64,000 nucleotides of DNA from Chromobacterium rhizoryzae. GTDB taxonomy: Bacteria; Pseudomonadota; Gammaproteobacteria; Burkholderiales; Chromobacteriaceae. The stretch is taken from the NCBI RefSeq assembly GCF_020544465.1, contig NZ_CP066126.1, positions 186,001 to 250,000 on the forward strand. Reading direction: 5' to 3'. A model generated the notes under the pieces. The model worked only from the letters and a program-made list of their open reading frames with translations, was not told where the DNA came from and made no database searches. Every line of letters starts with the position of its first letter. Position 1 is the first letter of the stretch. Of the stretch, positions 41,179 through 50,509 are shown one piece after another. The translations under genes and the position numbers were made by a program.

Positions 41179-42783
41179 TTATTCCGCGCCCAGCGACATC
41201 GCGTGATTGAAGACATTGCCCGGGTCGTATTTGCGCTTGATCGCCGTCAGCTCCGGATACAGCACGCCGTAATACAGCTCGCCCCAGCTATAGCCGGGCG
41301 TGCCCGGCTGAGCGCCGTTCAGCATGTCCACGTCCGGGTAGTTGATGTAGCAGCCTTCGTAGGGCGAATCCGGCAAGGCCGCCGAGGCCGGGTAGGGCGT
41401 GCCGTTGAAGCCGTCGGCGGCGTAGACGGCGTCGAAGAACTCGCGCATCCAGCGCACATGCTTGGCGTCGTTGGCCGGGTCGGTCCAGTAGCTCTGGTAT
41501 TGCAGCTTCATCACCGAGGCGCGCTGCGGCACAGCGGTCTGGTTGTCGGCCGGATCGAAGCCGTTGTTGCCGGCGCCGCGGCGGTTGATCGCGCCGCCGT
41601 AGGAGTCCACTTGCAGCAGCGATTGGGAGAAGTCCAGATCGTGGGGATGGGTGTTCAGATGCCGGTGGATCGCCTTGCACTCGGTCTGGCTGAAGTTCTG
41701 TTTCATATAGGCGGACTTGTACTTGCCGCGCTGATTGTTGCCGGAGCCGTTTAGCGTCTGGGTGGCGTACAGCCAGTCCATCGCCTGCGCGTGTTCCGGC
41801 AAGGGCGCGCTGTTTCTGGGCGGCGAGCGGTGCGGGATGTGGGGCAGATGGCCGCCGCCGGGCAGATAGGTGTTCAGCAATTGCGGCGAGGCCACTTGCG
41901 CGATGCGTTGGTAAAAATCATTGAACGGCGCGGTGTCGTTCAGCTTGCCGTTCCGGTCCGTGTACTGCACCACCAGCCCCAGTTTTTTGGCGCTGACATG
42001 GGTGAGTTTGAGCAGGCTGAACAGGCCGTAGCCTTCGGGTTCGCTGTCCGCCTCCCGCCAGTATTGGCCGTAGGTTTGCAACAAGTCGGTGAAGCGGCCC
42101 AGGTCTTTGAAATCGTTCCAGTCGAATTGCAGGAATTGCACGCCCACCTGCTGCGGCGCCGGCGGCAGATCGTCGAAGTAATAGCTGGTGATCAGGCCGA
42201 CGTTGCCGCCGCCGGCGCCTTTGCACAGCTTGAGCAGGTCGGCGAATTCATTGTCGGCGCGGGCGTGGACCTTGCGCGCCTTGCCGCCGTCCGCCAGCAG
42301 AATGTCCACCGCGCTCAGCCAATCCACGGTCAGGCCTTGCAGCCGCGATAGCAGGCCGTAGCCGCCGCCGCTGATATGGCCGCCGGCGCCCACCGAGTAG
42401 CAAGAGCCGCCGGGCACGGTCTTGCCGGTGAGCTTGTACAGGCCGACATAGCCGTCCCAGTTCTGATTGCCGGCCAAGAGCTGAAAGCCGTAACGGCGGC
42501 CATCCGCCGTCACGTCGCGGCGCAGGCCGGAGAGCTGGCCGATGTCTATGATCAGGCCGCCGGGGTTGTTGCTGACGAAGCCCTCGTAGCAATGGCCGCC
42601 GCTGCGGATGGTGGGTTTGAGACGGTGGTCCAGCGCGTATTGCAAGGCGGCGGCGGCTTCGTTCTCGTCGCTGCAGACGACGATGCCGCCGGCGGCCTGG
42701 CCGGCCTCCGGCCAGCGCAGATTGAAGCCTTTTTTCAGCGTTTCGTAACGGGGGTCGTCCGGGGTGATGGCATTCAGGCCCAT
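41179..42783 (-). CDS. BBE-type FAD-linked oxidase with bicovalent flavin motifs
   Basis: 534 aa, ATG 42783 with AAGGAG upstream. PCMH-type FAD domain with His64 (RSGGHCYEG) and Cys128 (GGSCYSVGAGGHISGGGYG), the two residues that bind FAD bicovalently in berberine-bridge-enzyme-like oxidases; C-terminal BBE segment with YYGVLYPELTAIKRKYDPGNVF (quoted in part). Such enzymes oxidise alcohols, sugars or amines with O2. Co-directional with the VioB-like pair, it may make their substrate, replacing the role VioA has for VioB. No signal peptide. Confidence 0.87.
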   Translation of the reverse strand: MGLNAITPDDPRYETLKKGFNLRWPEAGQAAGGIVVCSDENEAAAALQYALDHRLKPTIRSGGHCYEGFVSNNPGGLIIDIGQLSGLRRDVTADGRRYGFQLLAGNQNWDGYVGLYKLTGKTVPGGSCYSVGAGGHISGGGYGLLSRLQGLTVDWLSAVDILLADGGKARKVHARADNEFADLLKLCKGAGGGNVGLITSYYFDDLPPAPQQVGVQFLQFDWNDFKDLGRFTDLLQTYGQYWREADSEPEGYGLFSLLKLTHVSAKKLGLVVQYTDRNGKLNDTAPFNDFYQRIAQVASPQLLNTYLPGGGHLPHIPHRSPPRNSAPLPEHAQAMDWLYATQTLNGSGNNQRGKYKSAYMKQNFSQTECKAIHRHLNTHPHDLDFSQSLLQVDSYGGAINRRGAGNNGFDPADNQTAVPQRASVMKLQYQSYWTDPANDAKHVRWMREFFDAVYAADGFNGTPYPASAALPDSPYEGCYINYPDVDMLNGAQPGTPGYSWGELYYGVLYPELTAIKRKYDPGNVFNHAMSLGAE

Positions 42784-43016
42784 GGCGCTCTTCTCCTTGT
42801 GCGGCCGCGACGGCGGCTATGCGTTTTGAATGACATTGTTTTATAGACGAGCGGTGAGAGGGCGAGGCTGGCAAATGCTGAGCTTGGCGGCATTGCCTGT
42901 TTTAACGTTTCATTTCCCGGTGACTATGCTTGAATCCGCGGGATTTTGTTCTGGCATGAAATGACATTTGGATGTTGTTTTGCTACGCTCCCTGCCAAAA
43001 TCAGGAGCGAGCGGAC

Positions 43017-45626
43017 ATGATCAAGCAATGGATGGGCCTGGCCCTGCTGTTGGGCGGTTTGGGCGGCGCGGCGCAGGCCGGCGAGGCGTTTGGCGCGCCG
43101 GGACTGACGGCGGTGCGCGGCCCGGCGGCCAAGTCTTTCGTGGGCGTGGCGACGGAGGGGCCGTCGCGGGTGTATTTCACCGGCTATCGCGGCGTGGTGT
43201 CCGAGGTGTTCTACCCGGCGGTGGACACCCAGGCGGCGGTGGATCTGCAATTCCTGGTGGGCGACGCCGGCGGCGGCTTCGTCGACGAGGAAAAGCGGCA
43301 GGACTACCGCGTGCAGCGGCTGCATCCGCGCAGCATGAGCTGGCAGGCGCAGACCGGCAATCCGGCTCATCACTGGCGCATCAGCAAGCGCATCTTCACC
43401 GATCCGGCGCGCGACGCGCTGATCCAGCGCGTCACCTTCAGCGCGCTGGACGGCCGCCGCGTCGGCGATTTCCGGCTTTATCTGCTGTTCAAACCCTATC
43501 TGGACAACGCCGGCGCCGGCAATAGCGCCGCCACCCTGGCGCGCGCCGGCGGCGGCGCGGCCTTGGCGGCCAGCCGCAATCAGCGCGCCTCGGCGTTGCT
43601 GAGCAGCTTGCCGTGGAAGACGCAGAACGGCCGCCGCATGCTGTCCAACGGCTTTGTCGGCCTCAGCGACGGCTGGACCGATCTGCTGGGCGGCGGCGCC
43701 GACAAGCGCATGGACTGGACTTTCGATTCCGCCGGCAACGGCAATGTGGCGCAGATGGGCTGGCTGGACTTGGGCGACCCGCGCGCGGCCAGCGTGTCCT
43801 TCGACGTGGTGCTGGGCTTCGGCGCCAGCCAGGGGCAGGCGCTGGACACGGCCGAGGCGGCGCTGGGCGGTGACCTGGGCGCGGCGCAGCGGCGCTACGA
43901 CGCCGGCTGGCAGGCTTACGCCGCCGGCCTGTCCGATCAGGGCGGCAGCGCCGACGACGGCTACTACCTGGCGGCGATGACGCTGAAAACCATGCAGGAC
44001 AAGGCCAGCGGCGCGATGGTGGCCGGCCTGGGCACGCCGTGGGGCGCCAGCCAGGGCGACGCCAACGCCGGCGGCTACCACCTGGTGTGGCCGCGCGATC
44101 TGTTCAAGTTCGCCAACGCCCTGCTCACCGCCGGCGACCGCGCCACCGCCGCGCGGGTGACGGATTATCTGTTCAACACCTTGCAGCAGCGCCGCGACTG
44201 CGGCGCGGCGGAATACGACGCCGCCGGCTGCCCGGACGGCTTCAGCCGCAACGGCCGCTTTCCGCAAAACGCCTGGGTCAGCGGCGCGCAGTATTGGCAA
44301 GGCACCCAGATGGACGAGCAGGCCATGCCCATCCTGCTGGCCTGGCGCCAGGGGCCGGCGGTGTATTCGCCGCTGTGGCCGCGCATCAAGCTGGCCGCCG
44401 ACTACATCCTGAACGCCGGGCCGTGGACCTACCAGGAGCGCTGGGAGGAAAACAGCGGCTATTCGCCGTCCACGCTGGCGGCGCAGATCGCCGGCCTGGC
44501 CGCCGCCGCCGACATCGCCCGCGCCAACGGCGACGACGCCAGCGCCGCGCGCTATCTGTCCGCCGCCGATTACTGGCAGCAGAACGTGGACGCCTGGACC
44601 TTCACCCGCAGCGGCGGCTTTGGCGACGGCCGTTATTATCTGCGCCTCAATCCGTCCGCGCGCGCCGGCGGGGCCGGTCGCGCCGGCCAGGCGCCGGCGC
44701 TGGGCCCGGACACGCCGCAGGCGCTGGAAGTGAAGAACGGCGGCGGCAGCCGCGACGCGCGCCGGGTGGTGGACGGCGGCTTCCTGGAACTGGTGCGCAT
44801 GGGCGTGAAGCGCGCCGACGATCCGGCGGTGCTCGCCACGCTGGGCATTTACGACGCGGTGCTGGGCCAGCGCTTGGACCTGCCCGGCGCGCCGGCGCTG
44901 CCGGTCAACGCCTGGTTCCGCTACAACTTCGACGGCTACGGCGAACGCAACGACGGCGGCGATTTCGCCGGCAGCGGCGTGGGCCGGTTGTGGCCCATCT
45001 TCACCGCCGAGCGCGGCGTCTACGAGATTGCGCGCCAGGGCGGCGGCGCGGCCGGCCAGCCCTATCTGGCCGCCTTGAAGCAACTGGCCACGCCGGAGGG
45101 CATGCTGCCGGAACAGGTGTGGCCGCACAGCGCGGTGCTGCCGGACGGCTGGGCGGTGGAGACGCCGGCCGGCAACCGCGCCGGCACGCCCACCCGCTCG
45201 ATCGCGCCGCTGAGCTGGGCGATGGGCGAGTACATCAGCCTGCTGGCCTCCATCCGCGCCGGACGCGTCGTCGATCTGCCGGAAGCCGCCTGCGCGCGTT
45301 ACTACGCCTGCCGGGTGGAACCCAAGGCCGGAGAGGCGACGGTGGAGATCCAGGCCGCCGCCGATACCCGCTGGGGGCAGCAGCTGTACGTGACCGGCGC
45401 GGCGCGCGCGCTGGGCAATTGGAACACCGATCTGGGCCTGCCGGCGGACGCGGCGGCCTACCCGCTGTGGAAGACCCGGGTCAATCTGCCGGCCGGCCAG
45501 CGCATCGAGTACAAGTACTACCGCAAGAACGCCGACGGCAGCGTGAGCTGGGAGCAGCGCGCCGGCAACCGGGTGTTGCAGGCGCCGGCCGGCGGGCTGA
45601 CGTTGAATGATCAGGTGAACTGGTAA
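43017..45626 (+). CDS. Secreted glucoamylase (GH15) with C-terminal starch-binding domain
   Basis: 869 aa from ATG 43017 (AGGAG 9 nt upstream), signal peptide ending AAQAG. An N-terminal beta-sandwich (YFTGYRGVVSEVFYP) precedes the GH15 (alpha/alpha)6 barrel (YHLVWPRDLFKFANAL, TYQERWEENSGYSPST with the likely catalytic Glu). The last about 95 residues are a CBM20 starch-binding domain (LYVTGAARALGNWNTDLGLP). It releases glucose from starch/glycogen outside the cell. Its TAA stop is directly followed by a type 1 repeat. Confidence 0.92.
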   Translation: MIKQWMGLALLLGGLGGAAQAGEAFGAPGLTAVRGPAAKSFVGVATEGPSRVYFTGYRGVVSEVFYPAVDTQAAVDLQFLVGDAGGGFVDEEKRQDYRVQRLHPRSMSWQAQTGNPAHHWRISKRIFTDPARDALIQRVTFSALDGRRVGDFRLYLLFKPYLDNAGAGNSAATLARAGGGAALAASRNQRASALLSSLPWKTQNGRRMLSNGFVGLSDGWTDLLGGGADKRMDWTFDSAGNGNVAQMGWLDLGDPRAASVSFDVVLGFGASQGQALDTAEAALGGDLGAAQRRYDAGWQAYAAGLSDQGGSADDGYYLAAMTLKTMQDKASGAMVAGLGTPWGASQGDANAGGYHLVWPRDLFKFANALLTAGDRATAARVTDYLFNTLQQRRDCGAAEYDAAGCPDGFSRNGRFPQNAWVSGAQYWQGTQMDEQAMPILLAWRQGPAVYSPLWPRIKLAADYILNAGPWTYQERWEENSGYSPSTLAAQIAGLAAAADIARANGDDASAARYLSAADYWQQNVDAWTFTRSGGFGDGRYYLRLNPSARAGGAGRAGQAPALGPDTPQALEVKNGGGSRDARRVVDGGFLELVRMGVKRADDPAVLATLGIYDAVLGQRLDLPGAPALPVNAWFRYNFDGYGERNDGGDFAGSGVGRLWPIFTAERGVYEIARQGGGAAGQPYLAALKQLATPEGMLPEQVWPHSAVLPDGWAVETPAGNRAGTPTRSIAPLSWAMGEYISLLASIRAGRVVDLPEAACARYYACRVEPKAGEATVEIQAAADTRWGQQLYVTGAARALGNWNTDLGLPADAAAYPLWKTRVNLPAGQRIEYKYYRKNADGSVSWEQRAGNRVLQAPAGGLTLNDQVNW

Positions 45627-45769
45627 GAGCCTGTTCAAAGCCTGCTGCGCGTCGTGAAGCGTTGCACGGTGAGTACGAGCTCAAAATGCTCATGTACCCC
45701 TCGTACATTCCGCTTTTTCGCTCGTTTTCGCCTTGTCTCGCTCTTGCTCGCGAGACTTTGAACAGGCTC
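45627..45769 (-). repeat. Type 1 palindromic repeat fused to the glucoamylase stop codon
   Basis: 143 bp with perfect 14-bp terminal inverted repeats (GAGCCTGTTCAAAG and complement), starting at the base after the TAA stop. Its reverse complement aligns with the full copies at 151 and 57381 (AAGCGGAATGTACG, GGTACATGAGCATTTTGA). Folded in mRNA it would form a long imperfect hairpin. Confidence 0.85.
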
Positions 45770-45876
45770 CAATACGCTATTGATTTATTTGGAATATTGA
45801 AAGCAAATTTAATTACTTTTTGATATTAAACATGGCTTTTATAGTGTGCTGAGTCCCCCTTGTTCAGGAACTCGCC

Positions 45877-46887
45877 ATGTCCATGTTCATCTCCCGCCGT
45901 TCCCTGCTGGCGCTCAGCCTCGCCAGCCTCTCTCTCGTTGCCTTGGCGGCACACGCCGCTGAGGCGCCCATTGTCATCGGCTACCAGACCGGGGTCGATC
46001 CCTCCAAAGTGGCCCAGGCCGACGGCTTGTATGAAAAAGCCATCGGCCGGCCGCTGCAATGGCGCAAGTTCGAGAGCGGCGCGGAAGTGCTGGCCGCGCT
46101 GGCCTCCGGCGATGTGCATATCGCCGATCTGGGCTCCAGTCCGCTCAGCGCCGCCGCCACCCGCCAGCTGCCGATCCAGACCTTTCTGATCGTCGCCGAG
46201 ATCGGCAACTCCGAGGCCTTGGTGGCGCGCAAGGGCAGCGGCATCAAGACCCCGCAGGACCTGATCGGCAAAAAGGTGGCGGTGCCCTATGTCTCCACCA
46301 CCCATTACAGCCTGCTGGCTGCGCTCAAGCACTGGAAGCTGGACCCGGCCAAGCTGTCCATCGTCAATCTGCGACCGTCCGAGATCAGCGCCGCCTGGCA
46401 GCGCGGCGACATCGACGCCGCCTATGTCTGGGACCCGGCCTTGAGCCAGGCGCTGAAAACCGGCTCGGTGTTGGTCAATTCCGAACAAGTGGGGCAGTGG
46501 GGCGCGCCCACTTTCGAAGCCTGGGTGGCGCGCAAGGATTTCGCCGCCGCCCAGCCGCAGGCGCTGGCCGCCTTCGCCAAGGTGACTTTGCAGGCCTTCG
46601 CCGATTACCGCGCCAAGCCGGCGGCCTGGAGCGCCGGCTCGCCGCAGGTGGCCAAGATCGCGCGGCTGACCGGGGCCGATCCGGCGCAGATTCCCGGCCT
46701 GCTGGCCGGCAGCCGCTTCCCGCTGGCGCAGGAGCAGCTGTCGCCGCGCTTGCTGGGCGGCGGCACCGCCAAGGCGCTGCGCGACACCGCCTTGTTCCTG
46801 AAGGAACAGAAGAAGGTGGAAGCGGTGCTGCCGGATTATCAAGCCTATGTCGAGCCGCGCTTCGTGCGGCTGGCGCAGCCGCGCTGA
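45877..46887 (+). CDS. tauA: Taurine ABC transporter substrate-binding protein
   Basis: 336 aa. Signal peptide (hydrophobic run ending AAHA), then a TauA/SsuA-type binding protein: IVIGYQTGVDPSKVAQADG, DLGSSPLSAAATRQLPI, DLIGKKVAVPYVSTTHYSLLAAL (quoted in part). It captures taurine in the periplasm. First gene of tauABCD; the upstream 45770-45876 is very AT-rich and should hold the promoter. Sulfate-limitation control by a CysB/Cbl-type regulator is expected from the family but no site was assigned. Confidence 0.93.
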   Translation: MSMFISRRSLLALSLASLSLVALAAHAAEAPIVIGYQTGVDPSKVAQADGLYEKAIGRPLQWRKFESGAEVLAALASGDVHIADLGSSPLSAAATRQLPIQTFLIVAEIGNSEALVARKGSGIKTPQDLIGKKVAVPYVSTTHYSLLAALKHWKLDPAKLSIVNLRPSEISAAWQRGDIDAAYVWDPALSQALKTGSVLVNSEQVGQWGAPTFEAWVARKDFAAAQPQALAAFAKVTLQAFADYRAKPAAWSAGSPQVAKIARLTGADPAQIPGLLAGSRFPLAQEQLSPRLLGGGTAKALRDTALFLKEQKKVEAVLPDYQAYVEPRFVRLAQPR

Positions 46888-46903
46888 GCGCGAGGAGGCC
46901 GCG

Positions 46904-47698
46904 ATGGCTAGCTTGATCGTGGAAAACGCCGGCGTCAGCTACGCCGGCCCGTCCGGCCCGGTGCAGGCGCTGGACCGGGTGTCGCTGGAGCTGCGTTCCG
47001 GCGAGATCGTGGTGGCCCTGGGGCCGTCCGGCTGCGGCAAGTCCACCTTGCTGGGGCTGATGGCCGGCTTCCAGACGCCCAGCCAGGGCCGGGTGCTGGC
47101 CAATGGCCGGCCGGTGCGCGGGCCGGGCGCGGATCGCGGCGTGGTGTTCCAGGACGACGCGCTGATGCCCTGGCTCAACGCCGAGGACAATGTCGCCTTC
47201 GGCCTGCGTCTGCGCGGGGTGCCGCGCGAGCAGCGGCGCAGCGAGGCGCGCCGCATGCTGGGCTGGGTGGGGCTGGAAGCCTTCGCCGGCCACGCGCTCA
47301 GCCAGATGTCCGGCGGCATGCGCCAGCGCCTGGGCCTGGCGCGCGCGCTGGCGGCCGATCCCGACTTCCTGCTGCTGGACGAGCCCTTGGGCGCGCTGGA
47401 CGCGCTGACCCGGGAAAAGATGCAGTCGCTGATCCTCAGCCTGTGGCAGCGCAGCGGCAAGGGCATTTTCCTGATCACCCACAGCATCGAGGAAGCGCTG
47501 TTCCTCGGCACCGAGCTCTTGGTGCTGACGCCGCGCCCCGGCCGCATCGCGCTGCGGCAGAAACTGGGCTTCGCCCACCGCTACGCCGCCGGCGAATCGG
47601 CGCGCTCGATCAAGGCCGATCCCGCCTTCATCGCCATGCGCGAGCATTTGCTGGACTGGATTTTCCGCGCCGAGGAGGCCGACCATGCCGCCGCTTGA
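46904..47698 (+). CDS. tauB: Taurine ABC transporter ATP-binding protein
   Basis: 264 aa from ATG 46904 with GAGGAGG upstream. Walker A GPSGCGKST (40-48), Q-loop GVVFQDDAL, signature LSQMSGGMRQRLGLARAL, Walker B LLLDEPLGALD and switch His in LITHSIEEALFL. Energises TauC. Starts 16 bp after tauA and overlaps tauC by 14 bp. Confidence 0.94.
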   Translation: MASLIVENAGVSYAGPSGPVQALDRVSLELRSGEIVVALGPSGCGKSTLLGLMAGFQTPSQGRVLANGRPVRGPGADRGVVFQDDALMPWLNAEDNVAFGLRLRGVPREQRRSEARRMLGWVGLEAFAGHALSQMSGGMRQRLGLARALAADPDFLLLDEPLGALDALTREKMQSLILSLWQRSGKGIFLITHSIEEALFLGTELLVLTPRPGRIALRQKLGFAHRYAAGESARSIKADPAFIAMREHLLDWIFRAEEADHAAA

Positions 47699-48557
47699 AC
47701 TGACTGAATTGGGTCCGGCCGCGCAGGCCGAGCTGAGCGCGCCGCCGCCGGCCCATGCCCCCGCACCGCTCTCCGGCCGCTTCGCCGCCTGGCGTCGGCG
47801 CTGGCCCAGCGCGCTGTCCGTGGGCGGCCTGCTGCTGCTGTGGTGGGCGGCCAGCGCCGGCGGCCTGGTGTCGCCGTTATTCCTGCCCGGCCCGGCCCAG
47901 GTGGCGGCGCGGCTGGCGGACCTGGCCGTCAACGGCTTCATGGACGCCAGCCTGTGGCGTCACGCCGCCGCCAGCCTGGGCCGGGTGGGCCTGGCGCTAT
48001 TGCTGGCCGCGGCCACCGCGGTGCCGCTGGGCATGCTGATGGGCCTGAGCCGGCGCGCGCATGCGGCGCTGGACCCGCTGATCGAGTTCTACCGGCCGGT
48101 GCCGCCCTTGGCCTATCTGCCCCTGATCGTGATCTGGTTCGGCATTGGCGAGGCCAGCAAGGTGCTGCTGATCTATCTTGCCATCTTCGCGCCGCTGGCC
48201 ATCGCCACCGCCGCCGGCGTGCGCCGCGCGGACCCGGCGCGGCTGCAGGCGGCGCGCTCGCTGGGCGCCAGCCGCGGCCAGCTGCTGCGGCTGGTGGTGC
48301 TGCCCAGCGCGCTGCCGGAGATCCTGACCGGGCTGCGCATCGGCCTGGGCGTGGGCTGGTCCACCCTGGTGGCGGCGGAGCTGGTGGCCGCCACCCGCGG
48401 CCTGGGTTTCATGGTGCAGTCCGCCGCCCAGTTCCTGGTCACCGACGCGGTGATCGCCGGCATCCTGATCATCGCCTGGATCGCGCTGGCGCTGGAATTG
48501 GGGCTGCGTTGGGCGGAGCGGCGCTTCGCCGGCTGGGCCGCGCCGGAACGTTTTTGA
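47685..48557 (+). CDS. tauC: Taurine ABC transporter permease
   Basis: 290 aa. About six membrane helices after a Pro/Ala-rich cytoplasmic N-terminus of about 40 residues that is longer than in E. coli TauC. The permease EAA loop is seen as AARSLGASRGQLLRLVVLPSALPEI (partly quoted). Forms the membrane channel for taurine import with TauB. Confidence 0.93.
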   Translation: MPPLELTELGPAAQAELSAPPPAHAPAPLSGRFAAWRRRWPSALSVGGLLLLWWAASAGGLVSPLFLPGPAQVAARLADLAVNGFMDASLWRHAAASLGRVGLALLLAAATAVPLGMLMGLSRRAHAALDPLIEFYRPVPPLAYLPLIVIWFGIGEASKVLLIYLAIFAPLAIATAAGVRRADPARLQAARSLGASRGQLLRLVVLPSALPEILTGLRIGLGVGWSTLVAAELVAATRGLGFMVQSAAQFLVTDAVIAGILIIAWIALALELGLRWAERRFAGWAAPERF

Positions 48558-48612
48558 GCGAGTTTTCGACTTTTTGGATTTGGTTTCCGCCGCGCGGATA
48601 AGGAGCACATTC

Positions 48613-49443
48613 ATGAGCCTGCAACTGCAAGCCATCAGCCCGGCCCTGGGGGCCATTGTTTCCGGCGTCGATCTGAGCGCGCCGCTGTCCGGCGCCGAGC
48701 GCGACGCGATCGAGGCGGCGCTGTTGCGCCATCAGGTATTGTTCTTCGAGAACCAGCCGTTGACGCCGCGCCAGCAGCGCGATTTCGCCGCCCGCTTCGG
48801 CGATCTGCACCTGCATCCGGTCTACCCGACGGTGGCGGAGCAGCCGGAAATCATCGTGCTGGACACCCATGTCGACAATCTGCCGGACAACGACAACTGG
48901 CATACCGACGTCACCTTCATCGCCGCCCCGCCGCTGGGCGCGGTGCTGGCGGCGCGGCAGCTGCCGGAGGTGGGCGGCGACACGCTGTGGAGCAGCAACA
49001 GCGCCGCTTACGACGCGCTGTCGCCGGCCTTGCGCGCGCTGCTGGACGGCCTCAGCGCCGAGCACAGCTTTATTCATTCCTTCCCGGAAAGCCGCTTCAA
49101 GGACACGCCGCAATACACGCGCTGGCAACAGGCCAGCCGCGACCATCCGCCGGTGGTGCACCCGGTGGTGCGCACCCATCCGGTCACCGGCCGCAAGGGC
49201 CTGTTCGTCAACGAAGGCTTTACCACCCGCATCCTGGAACTGGCGCCGCGCGAGAGCGATGCCCTGCTGGCCCTGCTGTTCGCCCACGCCGCGCGGCCGG
49301 AATTCACCGTGCGCTGGCGCTGGAAGGAAAACGATCTGGCGTTCTGGGACAACCGCGTGACCCAGCATTACGCGGTGGCGGATTACCTGCCGCAGCGGCG
49401 GGTGATGCACCGCGCCACCATCCTGGGCGACCGGCCGCGTTGA
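48613..49443 (+). CDS. tauD: Taurine dioxygenase
   Basis: 276 aa from ATG 48613 (AAGGAG upstream). Fe(II)/2-oxoglutarate-dependent dioxygenase: metal ligands His97 and Asp99 (NWHTDVTF) and His252 (TQHYAVADYLPQRRVMHR), with the 2-oxoglutarate-binding Arg in the last segment. Converts taurine to aminoacetaldehyde and sulfite, supplying sulfur. Last gene of the tau operon before a clear terminator. Confidence 0.95.
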   Translation: MSLQLQAISPALGAIVSGVDLSAPLSGAERDAIEAALLRHQVLFFENQPLTPRQQRDFAARFGDLHLHPVYPTVAEQPEIIVLDTHVDNLPDNDNWHTDVTFIAAPPLGAVLAARQLPEVGGDTLWSSNSAAYDALSPALRALLDGLSAEHSFIHSFPESRFKDTPQYTRWQQASRDHPPVVHPVVRTHPVTGRKGLFVNEGFTTRILELAPRESDALLALLFAHAARPEFTVRWRWKENDLAFWDNRVTQHYAVADYLPQRRVMHRATILGDRPR

Positions 49444-49469
49444 GCGCGGCGGAATGAGCAGGAAAAGGA

Positions 49470-49494
49470 AACCCGGCATTGCCGGGTTTTTTTT
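49470..49494 (+). terminator. Rho-independent terminator of tauABCD
   Basis: AACCCGGC-ATT-GCCGGGTT followed by TTTTTT: an 8-bp stem, 3-nt loop and U-tract 27 bp after the tauD stop. Confidence 0.9.
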
Positions 49495-49632
49495 ACGGGG
49501 TCGTACAGCGTATATCTTCAAATGAAATGATATTGGCATCTTAATTTAACGGTTTTCGGGTAATATCCGTTCGCCATAAAAAGGCGGGCGGCGCGCCCGT
49601 CTCGGCATATCACAATCACAAGAGAAACCGTC

Positions 49633-50460
49633 ATGAAGAAATTTACGCTCGCCCTGCTGTTGTCCGCCGCTTTCGCGCTGCCCAGCGCCCAAGCGCTGGC
49701 CTGGGGCCAGGAAGGCCACCGCGTCACCGGCTACGTCGCTCAGCAATTGTTGAGCCCCCAGGCCAAGGCCGCGGTCAATCAATTGATCCCCAACGCGGAC
49801 TTCGCCCAGCTGGCCTTGTACATGGACCAGCACAAGCAGGAATTGAAACAGCAGCTGCCGGGCTCGGATCAATGGCATTACAACGACGAACCGGTGTGCG
49901 ACGGCGTGGAAGAGGACGATTGTCCCAGCGGCAACTGCGCGTCCAATCAGATCGGGCGCTACAGCAAGGTGCTGGCCGACAAAACCGCGAGCAAGTCCGC
50001 CCGCGCCCAGGCGCTGACCTTCCTGCTCCACATGATCGGCGACATCCACCAGCCGCTGCACGCGGCCGACAACCACGACCGCGGCGGCAACGACGTCAAG
50101 ACGCGGCTGGCCGGCAGCAACAAGACCGGCAATCTGCATTCGGTGTGGGACACCGCCCTGGTGCAGCAGGCCTTGAGCGGCGCCAACGAGCAGAGCTGGG
50201 CGACGCAGAACCTCAAGTACTACGCGCGCAATATCGCCGGCTGGCAGAGCGGGCAGGTCAATGACTGGATCAAGGAATCCAATCAGTACGCGCGCAGCGA
50301 GGTCTACGGCCCGCTGTCCAACTTCAGCTGCGGCCAAGCGCCCAGCGACGTGGCCTATCTGGACCGCACCTACCAGACCGCCGGCGCTCAGCTGGTCAAA
50401 CAGCAGCTGGTCAAGGCCGGTGCGCGCATCGCCATGGTGATCAACCAGGCGCTGCAGTAA
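49633..50460 (+). CDS. Secreted S1/P1-type nuclease
   Basis: 275 aa. Signal peptide cut after ALA, leaving Trp24 as the mature N-terminus (WGQEGH); in this family the N-terminal Trp itself binds zinc. Further Zn ligands and motifs: HMIGDIHQPLHAADNHDRGGND and NLHSVWDT (partly quoted). Paired Cys in VCDG/DDCPSGNC. Cleaves single-stranded DNA/RNA in the periplasm or outside, for nutrient scavenging. An AT-rich upstream region (49500-49600) probably carries its promoter. Confidence 0.93.
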   Translation: MKKFTLALLLSAAFALPSAQALAWGQEGHRVTGYVAQQLLSPQAKAAVNQLIPNADFAQLALYMDQHKQELKQQLPGSDQWHYNDEPVCDGVEEDDCPSGNCASNQIGRYSKVLADKTASKSARAQALTFLLHMIGDIHQPLHAADNHDRGGNDVKTRLAGSNKTGNLHSVWDTALVQQALSGANEQSWATQNLKYYARNIAGWQSGQVNDWIKESNQYARSEVYGPLSNFSCGQAPSDVAYLDRTYQTAGAQLVKQQLVKAGARIAMVINQALQ

Positions 50461-50509
50461 AACGGCGCGTCCGCGCTAAAATGGCGGCTCCGTCGTCACC
50501 GGAGCCGCC

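Noticed and set aside
37898..42783. Interpretation as the violacein operon
   Set aside because: No vioA, vioC, vioD or vioE is present; only VioB-like parts occur, split, with a different oxidase.
42924..45638. 904-residue open frame opposite the glucoamylase
   Set aside because: Same high-GC antisense artefact; the GH15/CBM20 gene explains the region.
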